A stretch of DNA of 64,000 nt from CAZLFA01 sp964558665 (GCA_964558665.1 CAZLFA010000005.1:1-64000), one strand, 5' to 3'. Counted from the stretch's first letter, positions 44,254 to 53,564 are shown. The notes: generated by a model from the letters alone, not told the origin. Program-made: numbers and translations.

Positions 44254-45971
44254 AAAAACCCGCATCAATAATATTGTCGGTCATTGTATCTTGCGCAGTT
44301 TTTTGTTTTTTACTGGTGCCTTCCGCATCTATTGCACAGGAGAACAAAAGTGCCGGTGTCCGATCTGACAATGTCGGTATTTTGGAGAATATAGTTTTTC
44401 AAAAACTAAAGGGCAAAGAACGGATTGTTATTACACTCACCAAGAAGTCCCCTTTTAAAACTGAAGATAAGGCGGGAAGGACCATCACAATCAACCTTGA
44501 AAATGCATTTGTACCGGAAGATTTGAGAAGGTCACAGGGTGAGGGGCAGCTTGACAATATTACACAGGCAGTACCCGATCAAAAGACAATTAATGGCAAA
44601 CAATGGATTTCTGTATCCATTGATCTTAAAGAACGTGTACCCTACAGCGTCAGGCGGGATGGGAAAAAGATAATTCTCGATTTTAATATTGCCTCTCTCG
44701 CGGGAAGAACACCTGCTTCACAGAGATCAGAAGCATTTGCAGATTCTTCGCCGGTAATGATCAAAAAAACCGAAAGAGACATTGCCGCAGGGCAACCGGG
44801 GAAATATTCCGGTCACAAGATAACAATTGATTTTCAGGATGCTAACATAAAGTCAGTACTTCGTCTGCTGGCGGAAGTGAGCGGCAAGAATATCGTCTCT
44901 GGAGAAGATGTGAAAGGCAACGTGTCTATAACCATGAAAAACGTTCCTTGGGATCAGGCACTGGATACGGTACTGGCTTTAAACGGTCTTGCAAAGCTGG
45001 AAAGCGGCAATGTCATATCTGTCATGACCTCCGAAAGACTCAGGAAAGAGACGGAAGAAAGGCGCAAAGCTGAGGAAGCCATCATAGCGGAGGAGAAGAA
45101 ACGCAAAGAGGAAGAGGTAAAGCTTCTCTCAGAACAGGGAAAATTAAGGCAGATTGCGATAGAAGCAAAGATTGTGGAAGCCTCGGATGAATTTGTACGC
45201 AACCTCGGAGTTCGATGGGGTGGTAATACTCAGCAAAAAATGCATACCGGTGATTATTCATACGGGCTTTCCGGCGGGACAAACGTTTCTCAAACCAACC
45301 AGATGATGTATAATTATCCTAGCGGCATCGGTTATACGAACGCAACAACGGGTCTACCGCTTACAATGGCGCCTGTTAACCTCCCCTCTGCATTGGCAGC
45401 ACCAACTTTCGGACTGGTTATCGGAGGTGCCAATGCTGTTCTGGAGGCGCAGATTCAGGCCCTTGAGACAACCAGCCAGGGTAAAATTATTTCTTCTCCA
45501 AAAGTAACCACAATGGACAATGTCAAAGCCGTTATTGAACAGGGACAGGATATACCATATGTTACCCCGGCAAGCGCTTCATCTCCGGCAACAGTCAACT
45601 TCAAAAAGGCGACACTTAAACTTGAAGTAAAACCTACCATCACATCTGAAGGCAAAGTTTCTATGGAAATTGCGGCAACCAACGACAGTGCAGACTACAC
45701 AAAGGCTGCACAGCTTCAGGGAAATCCACCCATTAATACAAATCGCATTGAATCAAAGGTTGTCCTTAATGACGGCGATACCCTGGTCATTGGTGGTGTG
45801 CTAAAGACGGAAGATACAAAGGGTGTAACCGGAGTCCCCTGGCTCTCCAAAATTCCCATCCTGGGCTGGCTTTTCAAGGAAGAAGATGTCACCAAGAAGA
45901 GAAGGCAGCTGCTGATATTTGTGACACCGAAGATTTTGAAGACGGGAGACAAAATAGCGGAAAGAAGATAA
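44250..45971 (+). CDS. pilQ: Type IV pilus secretin PilQ (short form)
   Basis: A 573-residue outer-membrane secretin. After a signal peptide come an AMIN domain (about 43-148), an N0/STN domain (about 187-258), a charged coiled coil (RKETEERRKAEEAIIAEEKK, 262-297) and the secretin barrel (about 300-570). The N1 (Secretin_N) domain normally found between the STN and secretin parts seems absent, which explains the short length. Confidence 0.94.
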   Translation: MKKPASIILSVIVSCAVFCFLLVPSASIAQENKSAGVRSDNVGILENIVFQKLKGKERIVITLTKKSPFKTEDKAGRTITINLENAFVPEDLRRSQGEGQLDNITQAVPDQKTINGKQWISVSIDLKERVPYSVRRDGKKIILDFNIASLAGRTPASQRSEAFADSSPVMIKKTERDIAAGQPGKYSGHKITIDFQDANIKSVLRLLAEVSGKNIVSGEDVKGNVSITMKNVPWDQALDTVLALNGLAKLESGNVISVMTSERLRKETEERRKAEEAIIAEEKKRKEEEVKLLSEQGKLRQIAIEAKIVEASDEFVRNLGVRWGGNTQQKMHTGDYSYGLSGGTNVSQTNQMMYNYPSGIGYTNATTGLPLTMAPVNLPSALAAPTFGLVIGGANAVLEAQIQALETTSQGKIISSPKVTTMDNVKAVIEQGQDIPYVTPASASSPATVNFKKATLKLEVKPTITSEGKVSMEIAATNDSADYTKAAQLQGNPPINTNRIESKVVLNDGDTLVIGGVLKTEDTKGVTGVPWLSKIPILGWLFKEEDVTKKRRQLLIFVTPKILKTGDKIAERR

Positions 45972-45993
45972 TAAGTTTTAAAGAGATTATTTG

Positions 45994-46032
45994 AACTGCC
46001 TGCTTTATTCATTTTTAGCAGGCAGTTTTTTA
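45994..46032 (+). terminator. Intrinsic terminator after pilQ
   Basis: AACTGCCTGCT (45994-46004) and AGCAGGCAGTT (46017-46027) form an eleven-pair stem followed by T-rich sequence. It ends pilMNOPQ and sits at the convergence with the minus-strand operon. Confidence 0.85.
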
Positions 46033-46878
46033 TTTGCTTCCGAGCTGATACTCAAAGACCTTAACAACCTTGTTGCCATCCGTATCGGTAACAGATGCTC
46101 CGAATTTGTATGCACCAGGTTTTTCAGCCATCCAGATTATCTTACCGGAATCCTTATTGATGGTCATACCTTCCAGAAGGGGTTTCTCAAGGGCATATAT
46201 CAGCTTTTCTCCTTCCGACCCTTGACCCGTTAATTGTATTTCAAAAGGAGCTCCCCGTTTAAGGCTGCTCGACAACACCTTCATTTCCAGAGTAGGTGGA
46301 AGTGTATGAATGACAACCGCACTCGTGAACGGCTCAGATCTGACTCCATCAATGACAGGAACCACAGTGATACCGACCTCGTCTTTCTTTTTCAGGGTGT
46401 ATGACCGCAACTCGTTTCCTCTGGCATTCTCTATAACATTTCCGTTTATTTTCCATTCGTACTCGAAGGAGACTTCTGCCGTACCATTATAGTCATAGAT
46501 CACTTCCGCCTTAATCGGTTCCGTTGCCGTAGGCTGATCAGGAATGAACCTTACAGCTTTTATATTAACCTTGTTGCTTATTGGCAGTCGAGACTGGTCT
46601 ATGGGCTTGTCCTCACTGCCCATGATGAATTTTACCGGTGTTTGGACACCATCTTTTTGAACAGCTGCTTCCTGGACGTTCTTTTTATCCGGTACGGCAA
46701 AGAAATAAACTGCCGTTCCCACTAAAATCACGGCAGCCGATGCAATAGCAATTTGATTTACATATTTTGGTTTTTGCTTTACGGCTAGTTCAGGTTTTCC
46801 TGGTTTTCCCGGTGCCCCCGGTTTTCCCACTTTTCCTGGTACTTTCTTTTTTTTCGCTGTTGTCTTTTCAGTTTCCAA
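46030..46878 (-). CDS. Membrane protein with collagen-like tail and Ig-like domain
   Basis: A 282-residue product. Residues 15-29 are five Gly-x-Y triplets (GKVGKPGAPGKPGKP) in the cytoplasmic N-terminus, a membrane helix follows at about 43-62, then a periplasmic part with an immunoglobulin-like/cadherin-type end (GAYKFGASVTDTDGNKVVKV). It is the last gene of the minor-pilin operon, 21 bases after pilY1, so a role in pilus or surface function is inferred. Confidence 0.7.
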   Translation of the reverse strand: METEKTTAKKKKVPGKVGKPGAPGKPGKPELAVKQKPKYVNQIAIASAAVILVGTAVYFFAVPDKKNVQEAAVQKDGVQTPVKFIMGSEDKPIDQSRLPISNKVNIKAVRFIPDQPTATEPIKAEVIYDYNGTAEVSFEYEWKINGNVIENARGNELRSYTLKKKDEVGITVVPVIDGVRSEPFTSAVVIHTLPPTLEMKVLSSSLKRGAPFEIQLTGQGSEGEKLIYALEKPLLEGMTINKDSGKIIWMAEKPGAYKFGASVTDTDGNKVVKVFEYQLGSK

Positions 46879-46899
46879 TTTATAAACCTGTCGACTTTT

Positions 46900-49800
46900 T
46901 TATTCCAGTCTCTTGTCTTTCCAGTAAAGTATATTTGTCCGGTTCGAAACGCCCGGCGGATTGAAGTTGATGCGTGTCGTATTTGCTGAAGTTCCGCTGC
47001 CGCCGCTTACTGTCACGTAAAGATCAGACATTGATGACCCGCCCGGTCTCATTGATATGATCGGGGCTGACGATATGCCTGATCCCACCGACATCGACCT
47101 GCTTCCGCTCGAGAAAACCGGCCCGCCCGTTACCATGTTTATCGCGTAAAGATACGAAGCTCCTCCCTGGTCGCACGGATTGTTTCCACTTGCGGGAACA
47201 TAAGATGTGAAATAGGCGACACCGCCAAAAACAGTAGGATCAGCCAGAATCTTTTCGCCGCTTCCCGACAGGTTTATGTAATAACCGACTTTTGTTGTTG
47301 AAGATGTATCATATGTCGATCCGGCGGAAGTAATGTTATCGAGATCGTTTATGCTGTATGTCGTCGTGCGGTTGTTGTCCTTCACGGCAAAGAATTTCTC
47401 CTGCGCGTTGGATGCCGTAGGATCTACCTTGTCGCCCGTACCCCATTGAACCCACATATTGCCGCTCGAATCCTTTGCCACCACGGGAATTGTATAGATC
47501 GGCCTGATTGTGCCCGTCGATGCTCCAAAGAGTTTGCTTCCGGTCCAGTTTCCGGTATTGCAGGTGGCAGAGGCATCAAGCATCGCCTTGGTGCACATCT
47601 TGAAACGCCACATGGTGCCGCCGAGATCTCCGATATACACGGTATCTACGAAACTGTCGTTGTCTGTATCCACAATGGCCGCTGTTCCCGGAAGGCTGTA
47701 GTCCATGTCGGCGTTATCGGCATGGGTGTAGCTCCAGAGGATATTTCCGTTGCTGATATCTACAACGTAGAAACCCTTGCCCCGCGTATCGCAGGTGCCG
47801 CCTCCGGAACAGTCGGCGGCGTTGTATCCGGCCCCGACAAAGGCGGCCCATTTCTCTTCTTCGGAACCGCTGGTTTTGATCAGAACTCTGCCTGTCATGA
47901 ACTTGTTCCAGGGCTCCCCTATATACGGCGCCAACGTGGAACCAGGATTGATGCGCCAGGGAGATTTCGACGCCGTCGGGTAATCCGTTTTGCTTGATAC
48001 ATTAGTAATAGGATCAGTAATGTCAAATATCCAGTATCCGCAGTAGTAAGGATACGATGTGGAATATGTAGCGGAAAATCCTTCGTCACAGTACTGGGAA
48101 GAGCTCCATGTCCACGAGGAAGCGCCGCGGCCCTCGCCGAATGCAAGAATTGTATGCCAATCGGTGCTTGTTTTCGATGTCCCGCTGCTTCCGGCCGACC
48201 ACCACACATCCGCCACGGTCACAGGGCCATCGACAAAATAGGCATGTGTCTGGGTGGTAGGATGGACGTTGTGGGCTATGTTTTTCAGCTTCAGCATCAG
48301 GTTCGGCGGGACAAAGCTCCAGGCCTCCGAGCCGTCGGTGGTTTTAAAGGCATGGAACTGCCCGTCATTCGCACCTGCCACGATCAGGCGATTTCCCTGT
48401 TCGGTGGTTGTGGCACAACTTGCAGCCCGGCAATGATCGCAGCGGTGCTTGGCAAAGGCGTTGATTGAGGTGGTAGTGCCGCAGCTATATGTTTTATTCG
48501 TGTCCCGCGCATCGTCATAGAACGCCGAAGGCGTCCCGACGGTTATCGGCGTGGCGCGGAAGATGTCCCCCAGTTTCCAGTTTTCCAGATTATAAGTACT
48601 GTCTCCGCGTATGAAGCCGACGATCATGGTCGCCTGCGAACTCGTGCAGTTATAACTGCAGTTCGTCTGTGATACCGTGCAAAAACCGCTGTTGCAGTTG
48701 GTGCCGGTACAGTTGGTCGTATCTGCCGTACAGGCGGAACTGTTTCCGTAAAGTATGCTTGTATATAAATCTTCAGTCGCAATATTGGAGGTTGTAAACT
48801 TTTTCAATTCCGCGGTGCCCGTTAAAAGACCGGTTCCGGAATCGCGACTCCTCTTGTAAGTCAGGATGTTCCGGCAGCCGGAACCTGCTGACGTCAGCGT
48901 GGTGGTGCACTCCGAAGAGACCGCAGACTGCAGGACACTGCCGGCGTCCCATATAACGGATCCCACCGAGCCGTCGGAGTTGATCTGGTACTTTTTCAGG
49001 TGGCCGAGCCAGAAAGACTCATTTTCGACGGGCTGGAAGGAGCCTTCGTAGAGGTAGTTTTCATCCTGGGTACGCGATGACTGCACGGAGGCCTGTGAAA
49101 ATGAATAAGTCGCTTCCCTGATGATATCGATGGCGGAACGCATCGCCTGTGAAAGCTGAGTGGCGTTTCCGGCCAGAAAGGCATAACCGGCAAGAGAGGC
49201 GGTACCGGGTTCGTTGGTTGTCGCACAATCATATGATGTTGAACCTGAACCCGTACAGGCGGCGGAGGTATCAGACATGCAGGAAGTAACGCCTGTCGGA
49301 AACAGGTTGGCGGCACCGGAAGCGATAGAGTAACCGGTGGTAGAGCCGGTGTTGACCAGAAGCGGATTGTCGGTCCCGCCGTAGTAGGCCATCCAGTTGA
49401 GAGTGTTTTCAAAGATGTCGGGCATTCCTGAACCGAAACCGACGATAAATGTCTGATAGCCGGCCTCCTTCAATGCCTTCGCTTGTGCTACAGATTCCCG
49501 ACGCCTTTTGTAGGAACCGGACGTGTATTCAGCGCCGTTGCCCCCGCAGGCGTAGGTATCCGAGCCGTCGGTCATCATGATGACAAATTTTTTCCGGCAG
49601 CTTCCCGCATTGTCCGCCGCCTTGTTGGCGTCGAGATAGAGTTTTGCCTCATTGAGCGCCGCCGCCAGGGGCGTGCCGCCGCTGGCATATTCTCCGACTG
49701 CGCACTCTGTGGCCGTGGAGCATTTGTCGCCGCCGGATGTAACGCAAGAGGTTGTAGTCGTTGAACAGCTTGTTTTGTTGTTGCAGAAGATGCAACTGTA

Positions 49801-50232
49801 CTTTACGCCCAGCTCTTTTCCGCTCACCAGGCGAATGCTGCCTGTTGAATAGTCGCCGTCGTCATTGCCGCCGGCATCCCGGTAACGCATAAAACCGATG
49901 CGGATCCCCAGGGTACTCTCATCCTGGGCATCGATCGTGCCGTCGCCGTTGTCGTCGAGGACATTGGCTATCGCGCGCTTGGCGATGGCAAGCCTGCTGC
50001 AGTCAACGGTATGGCCTGAACCGGAACTGCTGTAAAACGGGCCGGCACAGGTTGAATCCCCGTATATATTGCTTCCCCCGGCGGGATTCCATGACATACT
50101 GCCGGAGAGATCGAGGACAATGAGGGCGTCGGGGGCCACGGAGGTGAAGATGGCGGTCTCGTCGGCCTGTGCTCCGCCGACGGCAAGAACAACCATCAAT
50201 GCACAAATAATTTTCAGCAAATGCTTCTTCAT
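46900..50232 (-). CDS. pilY1: PilY1-like pilus tip adhesin
   Basis: An 1110-residue exported protein. A signal peptide (about 1-23) is followed by a von Willebrand A domain with a MIDAS start DLSGSM (D41, S43, S45) and an EF-hand-like DDNGDGTIDAQDE. The C-terminal half is a PilY1 beta-propeller with the Ca2+ loop DTDNDSFVDTVYIGD. About 32 cysteines are spread through it. No CxxCH heme motif was seen. Expected to sit at the pilus tip and act in adhesion, retraction control or c-di-GMP-linked surface sensing. Confidence 0.92.
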   Translation of the reverse strand: MKKHLLKIICALMVVLAVGGAQADETAIFTSVAPDALIVLDLSGSMSWNPAGGSNIYGDSTCAGPFYSSSGSGHTVDCSRLAIAKRAIANVLDDNGDGTIDAQDESTLGIRIGFMRYRDAGGNDDGDYSTGSIRLVSGKELGVKYSCIFCNNKTSCSTTTTSCVTSGGDKCSTATECAVGEYASGGTPLAAALNEAKLYLDANKAADNAGSCRKKFVIMMTDGSDTYACGGNGAEYTSGSYKRRRESVAQAKALKEAGYQTFIVGFGSGMPDIFENTLNWMAYYGGTDNPLLVNTGSTTGYSIASGAANLFPTGVTSCMSDTSAACTGSGSTSYDCATTNEPGTASLAGYAFLAGNATQLSQAMRSAIDIIREATYSFSQASVQSSRTQDENYLYEGSFQPVENESFWLGHLKKYQINSDGSVGSVIWDAGSVLQSAVSSECTTTLTSAGSGCRNILTYKRSRDSGTGLLTGTAELKKFTTSNIATEDLYTSILYGNSSACTADTTNCTGTNCNSGFCTVSQTNCSYNCTSSQATMIVGFIRGDSTYNLENWKLGDIFRATPITVGTPSAFYDDARDTNKTYSCGTTTSINAFAKHRCDHCRAASCATTTEQGNRLIVAGANDGQFHAFKTTDGSEAWSFVPPNLMLKLKNIAHNVHPTTQTHAYFVDGPVTVADVWWSAGSSGTSKTSTDWHTILAFGEGRGASSWTWSSSQYCDEGFSATYSTSYPYYCGYWIFDITDPITNVSSKTDYPTASKSPWRINPGSTLAPYIGEPWNKFMTGRVLIKTSGSEEEKWAAFVGAGYNAADCSGGGTCDTRGKGFYVVDISNGNILWSYTHADNADMDYSLPGTAAIVDTDNDSFVDTVYIGDLGGTMWRFKMCTKAMLDASATCNTGNWTGSKLFGASTGTIRPIYTIPVVAKDSSGNMWVQWGTGDKVDPTASNAQEKFFAVKDNNRTTTYSINDLDNITSAGSTYDTSSTTKVGYYINLSGSGEKILADPTVFGGVAYFTSYVPASGNNPCDQGGASYLYAINMVTGGPVFSSGSRSMSVGSGISSAPIISMRPGGSSMSDLYVTVSGGSGTSANTTRINFNPPGVSNRTNILYWKDKRLE

Positions 50233-50242
50233 TTAACCCTCC

Positions 50243-50758
50243 TCATCTCGACATCGTCGAAATTTCAATTGGCCCGTAGCCGACTCCGACCCCGATAGCC
50301 GCAGTTGTATTGTACTTGGTATTCCGGCCTGTAACAGTTACATTGTAGCGCCTCTGCCCCCACGTCTGACCTCCTCCGATGGAATACCCGACCATGGGAA
50401 TAAATACCGGCCCCGTAGTCGGTACGGTAGGCGTACCTATTGTGTACAGCGACGTCGGATCGACGGCGATGTCATCCGCAACCGTGGTTCCGGCACTGGC
50501 GGCAAGATTCTGCGGGTCAAAGGTCATGGTAAGGCGGTTAATGCCCTTCTCTGCAGCGGCAAGCGCCTTCTTGTCTCCCATGACCTGTACACTTGTCCTG
50601 ACATCCTGAGTTGACAAGGCAACGACGAGCATCGCCAGGGCCATCAGGATCATAGAGGCGATTATCGCCAGAACCAGGGCAAATCCCTGCTGAGATCCCA
50701 GCCTGGGAAGGTTACCGATCATAATAGCCGTGATATCCTTTTTATTGTGCTGGTGCAT
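50243..50758 (-). CDS. pilX: Minor pilin PilX-like
   Basis: A 171-residue pilin-like protein with prepilin-type helix GFALVLAIIASMILMALAML, lacking the Glu5 of other pilins as in PilX/GspK. The ATG at 50758 follows GAGG inside the end of pilW. It overlaps pilW by 17 bases and precedes pilY1 by 10. Confidence 0.85.
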   Translation of the reverse strand: MHQHNKKDITAIMIGNLPRLGSQQGFALVLAIIASMILMALAMLVVALSTQDVRTSVQVMGDKKALAAAEKGINRLTMTFDPQNLAASAGTTVADDIAVDPTSLYTIGTPTVPTTGPVFIPMVGYSIGGGQTWGQRRYNVTVTGRNTKYNTTAAIGVGVGYGPIEISTMSR

Positions 50759-51467
50759 GGTTCCTCACAATCACACTTGATGAATAGATTATCCTTGACG
50801 GCTGATTGGTTGTCGGATTCGCGTATTCCGTTTCCACGGCAAGAATTATGTCAATCCTCCTGATATCCGGCATGGTGGCGGCGGTAAGGGTTGACCCGGG
50901 TAGCAGCTCCGTCCCGGATCCGTTGAAGTAGCGAAAAACAGGCAGGCCCAGGGTGGTGTTTATCACCCTGACAGTTTTCTGATTGCCAACGCTGCCGCCC
51001 AATAGAGGCTGGCCGCCGGGACTGCAACTGCCGGGCGGAGGTCTTTTGGATTCTCTGGTAATCTGCTGGTTAGCCGTATCGTAATTAAAGCGGATGATTT
51101 CGTTTTCCACATCACCGATTGATGAACTCTCGTTTATATCCATTTGAACAGTAATGGAGTTGGCGGTCGCTTCCTGAATTCCTTTATAAGTGGGAGTTGC
51201 AGAGGTACTGAAACAGTTCGCGGTGCTCAGCCACAATTCGGAGTCCATCACAAAATTGGGGTTGAACGATGCCATGCGGATTTCCATTTCCATCAACCCC
51301 AGGGCTGCCTTTTCGTCCTGTTGTGCCATTACTCTTCTTTCAATACCGCTTGATGAGCGTTGGGCTATATTCACAACGCCGTAAATCGCCACCAGCAGCA
51401 ACATGCCGATCGTCATCGCCACTACAATCTCAACCAGGGTAAAACCTTTATGATTTTTCATACGCAT
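50742..51467 (-). CDS. pilW: Minor pilin PilW-like
   Basis: A 241-residue prepilin with cleavage site HKG^FTLVEIVVAMTIG and a hydrophobic helix, then a variable periplasmic domain. The open frame extends upstream to 51782 but that part is antisense-frame sequence of pilV; the ATG at 51467 (or 51461) is the supported start. It overlaps pilV by 10 bases. Confidence 0.88.
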   Translation of the reverse strand: MRMKNHKGFTLVEIVVAMTIGMLLLVAIYGVVNIAQRSSSGIERRVMAQQDEKAALGLMEMEIRMASFNPNFVMDSELWLSTANCFSTSATPTYKGIQEATANSITVQMDINESSSIGDVENEIIRFNYDTANQQITRESKRPPPGSCSPGGQPLLGGSVGNQKTVRVINTTLGLPVFRYFNGSGTELLPGSTLTAATMPDIRRIDIILAVETEYANPTTNQPSRIIYSSSVIVRNHAPAQ

Positions 51468-51895
51468 CCAAACCTGAAACGTTCCTGCCTTGTAACAACA
51501 AGGCTTTCCGTTACTCCTGTATTGTTTATCGGGGGCCAGGTAACCGTGACAGTCACCCGCCATGCGTTTGTAGCAATATTCGTTATTGTCGTTTGTACCT
51601 GATATACGGCATCTCCCTGAACCGAGCCTGTCGTACCGCTTATCTTTACAGACTCTGTCGGTAAAGTGCCCGTGGTTACTGCAAAGCAGGGGTTCATGAT
51701 CAGCGATTCCCGCAACTCCAGCTGGCTTTGCAGTATGCCTGCCGCCCGGCCAAGATAGTCTGATCTGGCTGTCATCTTCCATGCTGATGGCTGCAGGGCA
51801 AGCAGCGCCAGGATGCCGGTTACGGTTATCATTATTGCTATCAGCACTTCTATTAAGCCGAATCCTCGTTTATTATTGCATATTGAAAGTGACAT
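51458..51895 (-). CDS. pilV: Minor pilin PilV-like
   Basis: A 145-residue prepilin with site KRG^FGLIEVLIAIMITV and a short globular domain (typical of PilV). It overlaps fimT by 23 bases and pilW by 10, so these minor pilins are translated in coupled fashion. Confidence 0.88.
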   Translation of the reverse strand: MSLSICNNKRGFGLIEVLIAIMITVTGILALLALQPSAWKMTARSDYLGRAAGILQSQLELRESLIMNPCFAVTTGTLPTESVKISGTTGSVQGDAVYQVQTTITNIATNAWRVTVTVTWPPINNTGVTESLVVTRQERFRFGCV

Positions 51896-52349
51896 AGGCC
51901 TTTCCTGTCGTACTTACAGTGATGACTGCTGTTGACCCCCTGCTGTTTCTTAAAGTAACCGTACCGTTTGGATCGCTTGTTCCCCGTACTCTGAAGAAAA
52001 TTTGCTTTGTGCCTGAAAAATTGGCTGCTGATATCGCAATATCGGCGTCAAATGTTCTCGGTGTCTTGGTTTGATAAGTATTAAATACCGTCGGCGTAGC
52101 CGTCTCTGCATAAGATATAACATAGTTGTTATTGCTGGAATCATCAAAAGTAATTTTGTAGATTCTGCTCTCGCTTCTCGCCTTTTCTTTTGCATTTGCC
52201 ATGTCTGCTTGGACATCCCTGGCTGCTGATCGCAAATTGGCATTTGAAGAGTATCTGTTCCAGGTAAATGTGGTAAAAGTTGCCAAAATGCCCATAATGA
52301 ACATTACGATCAGTACTTCCACCATTGAAAAGCCGCGTCTGTTTTTCAT
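51873..52349 (-). CDS. fimT: Minor pilin FimT/GspH-like
   Basis: A 158-residue prepilin of the FimT/GspH class: RRG^FSMVEVLIVMFIMGILA, then NANLRSAARDVQADMANAKE and a small beta domain. It shares one base with the stop of the DsbC-like gene upstream. These four pilins should prime pilus assembly with PilY1. Confidence 0.88.
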   Translation of the reverse strand: MKNRRGFSMVEVLIVMFIMGILATFTTFTWNRYSSNANLRSAARDVQADMANAKEKARSESRIYKITFDDSSNNNYVISYAETATPTVFNTYQTKTPRTFDADIAISAANFSGTKQIFFRVRGTSDPNGTVTLRNSRGSTAVITVSTTGKAYVTFNMQ

Positions 52350-53203
52350 TACATCTTTCCGTCTATGGTCTGTATAAGTTCATCCTCGGGCAACGCCCCT
52401 TCGCGAACCCGCCCATCCGGCATGATTATGGTCGGAGTTGCTCCGAAACCGAGAGATTGCGCCAATTTTTTTGAATTATCGATCTCCTCGGTGTTGCATT
52501 CCACTTTTTTTATCTCTTTTCTATCGAAATTATCTTCAAGCATTTTCATTGATTTACTGCACACGACACTCTTTGCCTTCCAATATGCGTCCTTATGAAA
52601 ATCGAGTGGAAAAAATTTTATATAGAAGGAGATGTCTTTTCGTTTCAAAGCAATCTGCTTAATCGTCTTATGAAGCTGGCCGCAGAAACCGCAATCCGGG
52701 TCCGTAAACAAAATTACCTTTTTTGAAGCTGCAGTTTCACCTACCACCAATGCCTCATTCAAAGGAATCGCTGATATATCGACTTTTTTATTATCCTTTA
52801 TCTTCCGTATCGTCTCTGCCGTAAAATTTACCATGGGATCAAGTCCGATCAGCGAACCCATCATCACATATTTCTTGTTCACATCGACATATAGAATATA
52901 TGGCTTCCGCCTGCTTTCAATTACAATCTCGCAAAATCCCTTTGCCGCACTGTCCGACCAACTGACAATTTTTACATCCGATGCATCAAGCTTTTTCAAT
53001 ACACCCCTGATATCCTCCTCGGTGAAAGTTGTACAAGTTGTCTGCGAAGATTTCTGCTGTATAACCTTTGAAGATTTCTTGCCCCTGTCACTCTTGGATT
53101 CCTTTCCCCAGGCTGCAGTTCCCGTCTGAACAATAAACAATAATAAGACGAAACAAAAAACCAGACCTTGATTCTTCGGCTGTTCAAATCGATTCATTAT
53201 CAA
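52349..53203 (-). CDS. DsbC-like thiol:disulfide isomerase
   Basis: A 284-residue periplasmic protein. A signal segment precedes a DsbC-type dimerisation domain (about 60-130) and a thioredoxin fold whose active site is CGFC (about 171-174) in DPDCGFCGQLHK. The closing cis-Pro loop is ATPTIIMPDG. No ATG is well placed; the TTG at 53203 lies nine bases from AGGAGGTG, while the ATG at 53197 is farther. First gene of the pilus operon, just after the riboswitch, so it probably folds the Cys-rich PilY1. Confidence 0.85.
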   Translation of the reverse strand: MIMNRFEQPKNQGLVFCFVLLLFIVQTGTAAWGKESKSDRGKKSSKVIQQKSSQTTCTTFTEEDIRGVLKKLDASDVKIVSWSDSAAKGFCEIVIESRRKPYILYVDVNKKYVMMGSLIGLDPMVNFTAETIRKIKDNKKVDISAIPLNEALVVGETAASKKVILFTDPDCGFCGQLHKTIKQIALKRKDISFYIKFFPLDFHKDAYWKAKSVVCSKSMKMLEDNFDRKEIKKVECNTEEIDNSKKLAQSLGFGATPTIIMPDGRVREGALPEDELIQTIDGKM

Positions 53204-53262
53204 GCGGCAGCACCTCCTGAAGTTTATCAACCATTTATTATTCTTTAAAAAAATGTTTAATA

Positions 53263-53291
53263 ATTATACCTTGAGTTAAAAGTTTTAACAA
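53263..53291 (-). promoter_or_regulatory. Internal promoter after the riboswitch
   Basis: On the minus strand TTGTTA (53291-53286), exactly 17 bases, TATAAT (53268-53263). It lies between the riboswitch and the dsbC-like gene and would give transcripts that bypass the riboswitch. Confidence 0.55.
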
Positions 53292-53389
53292 TATATTTAC
53301 TTTGCTCGGTTTTAGGAATTTGTTTTTGGCAGGGGCTTTGGAACACCTCTTCCGGGGCTAAACACCTATCCCAGAGGAGGTGCTATGCT

Positions 53390-53475
53390 CACCCGGCAAC
53401 CCTGCTGCCATATCCAATTCACTTAAGACTTAGGCCAGAAGCTCTGCGTCCCACCCTTTCGGATGGTTTGCCTTT
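53390..53475 (-). ncRNA. c-di-GMP-I (GEMM) riboswitch
   Basis: Read on the minus strand the stretch gives GGCAAACC, GAAAGGGTGGGACGCAGAGC, GGCCTAA and CAGGGTTGCCGGG in the order and spacing of the GEMM-I aptamer, including the GAAA tetraloop and its receptor-side GGCCTAA. It is followed by a possible expression platform with a stem CACCTC/GAGGTG at 53345-53384. It lies 190 bases before the minus-strand pilus operon. The 410-base gap 53204-53613 holds this riboswitch, both promoter-like sites and no gene. Confidence 0.9.
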
Positions 53476-53535
53476 ATCAGGAAAAGCAATCAACAATGAG
53501 AAATTGACACTTGTTTACTATTAATGGGGTGATAA

Positions 53536-53564
53536 ACAGTAACACCAATAGATTATGTTGTCAA
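53536..53564 (-). promoter_or_regulatory. Promoter before the riboswitch
   Basis: On the minus strand TTGACA (53564-53559), 17 bases, TACTGT (53541-53536). Transcription would start about 53 bases before the aptamer. Confidence 0.5.

Noticed and set aside
46900..50232. PilY1 as a multiheme cytochrome
   Set aside because: CxxC pairs exist but no CxxCH was found.
51468..51782. N-terminal extension of PilW
   Set aside because: It is an alternative frame of pilV; the prepilin signal begins at 51467.
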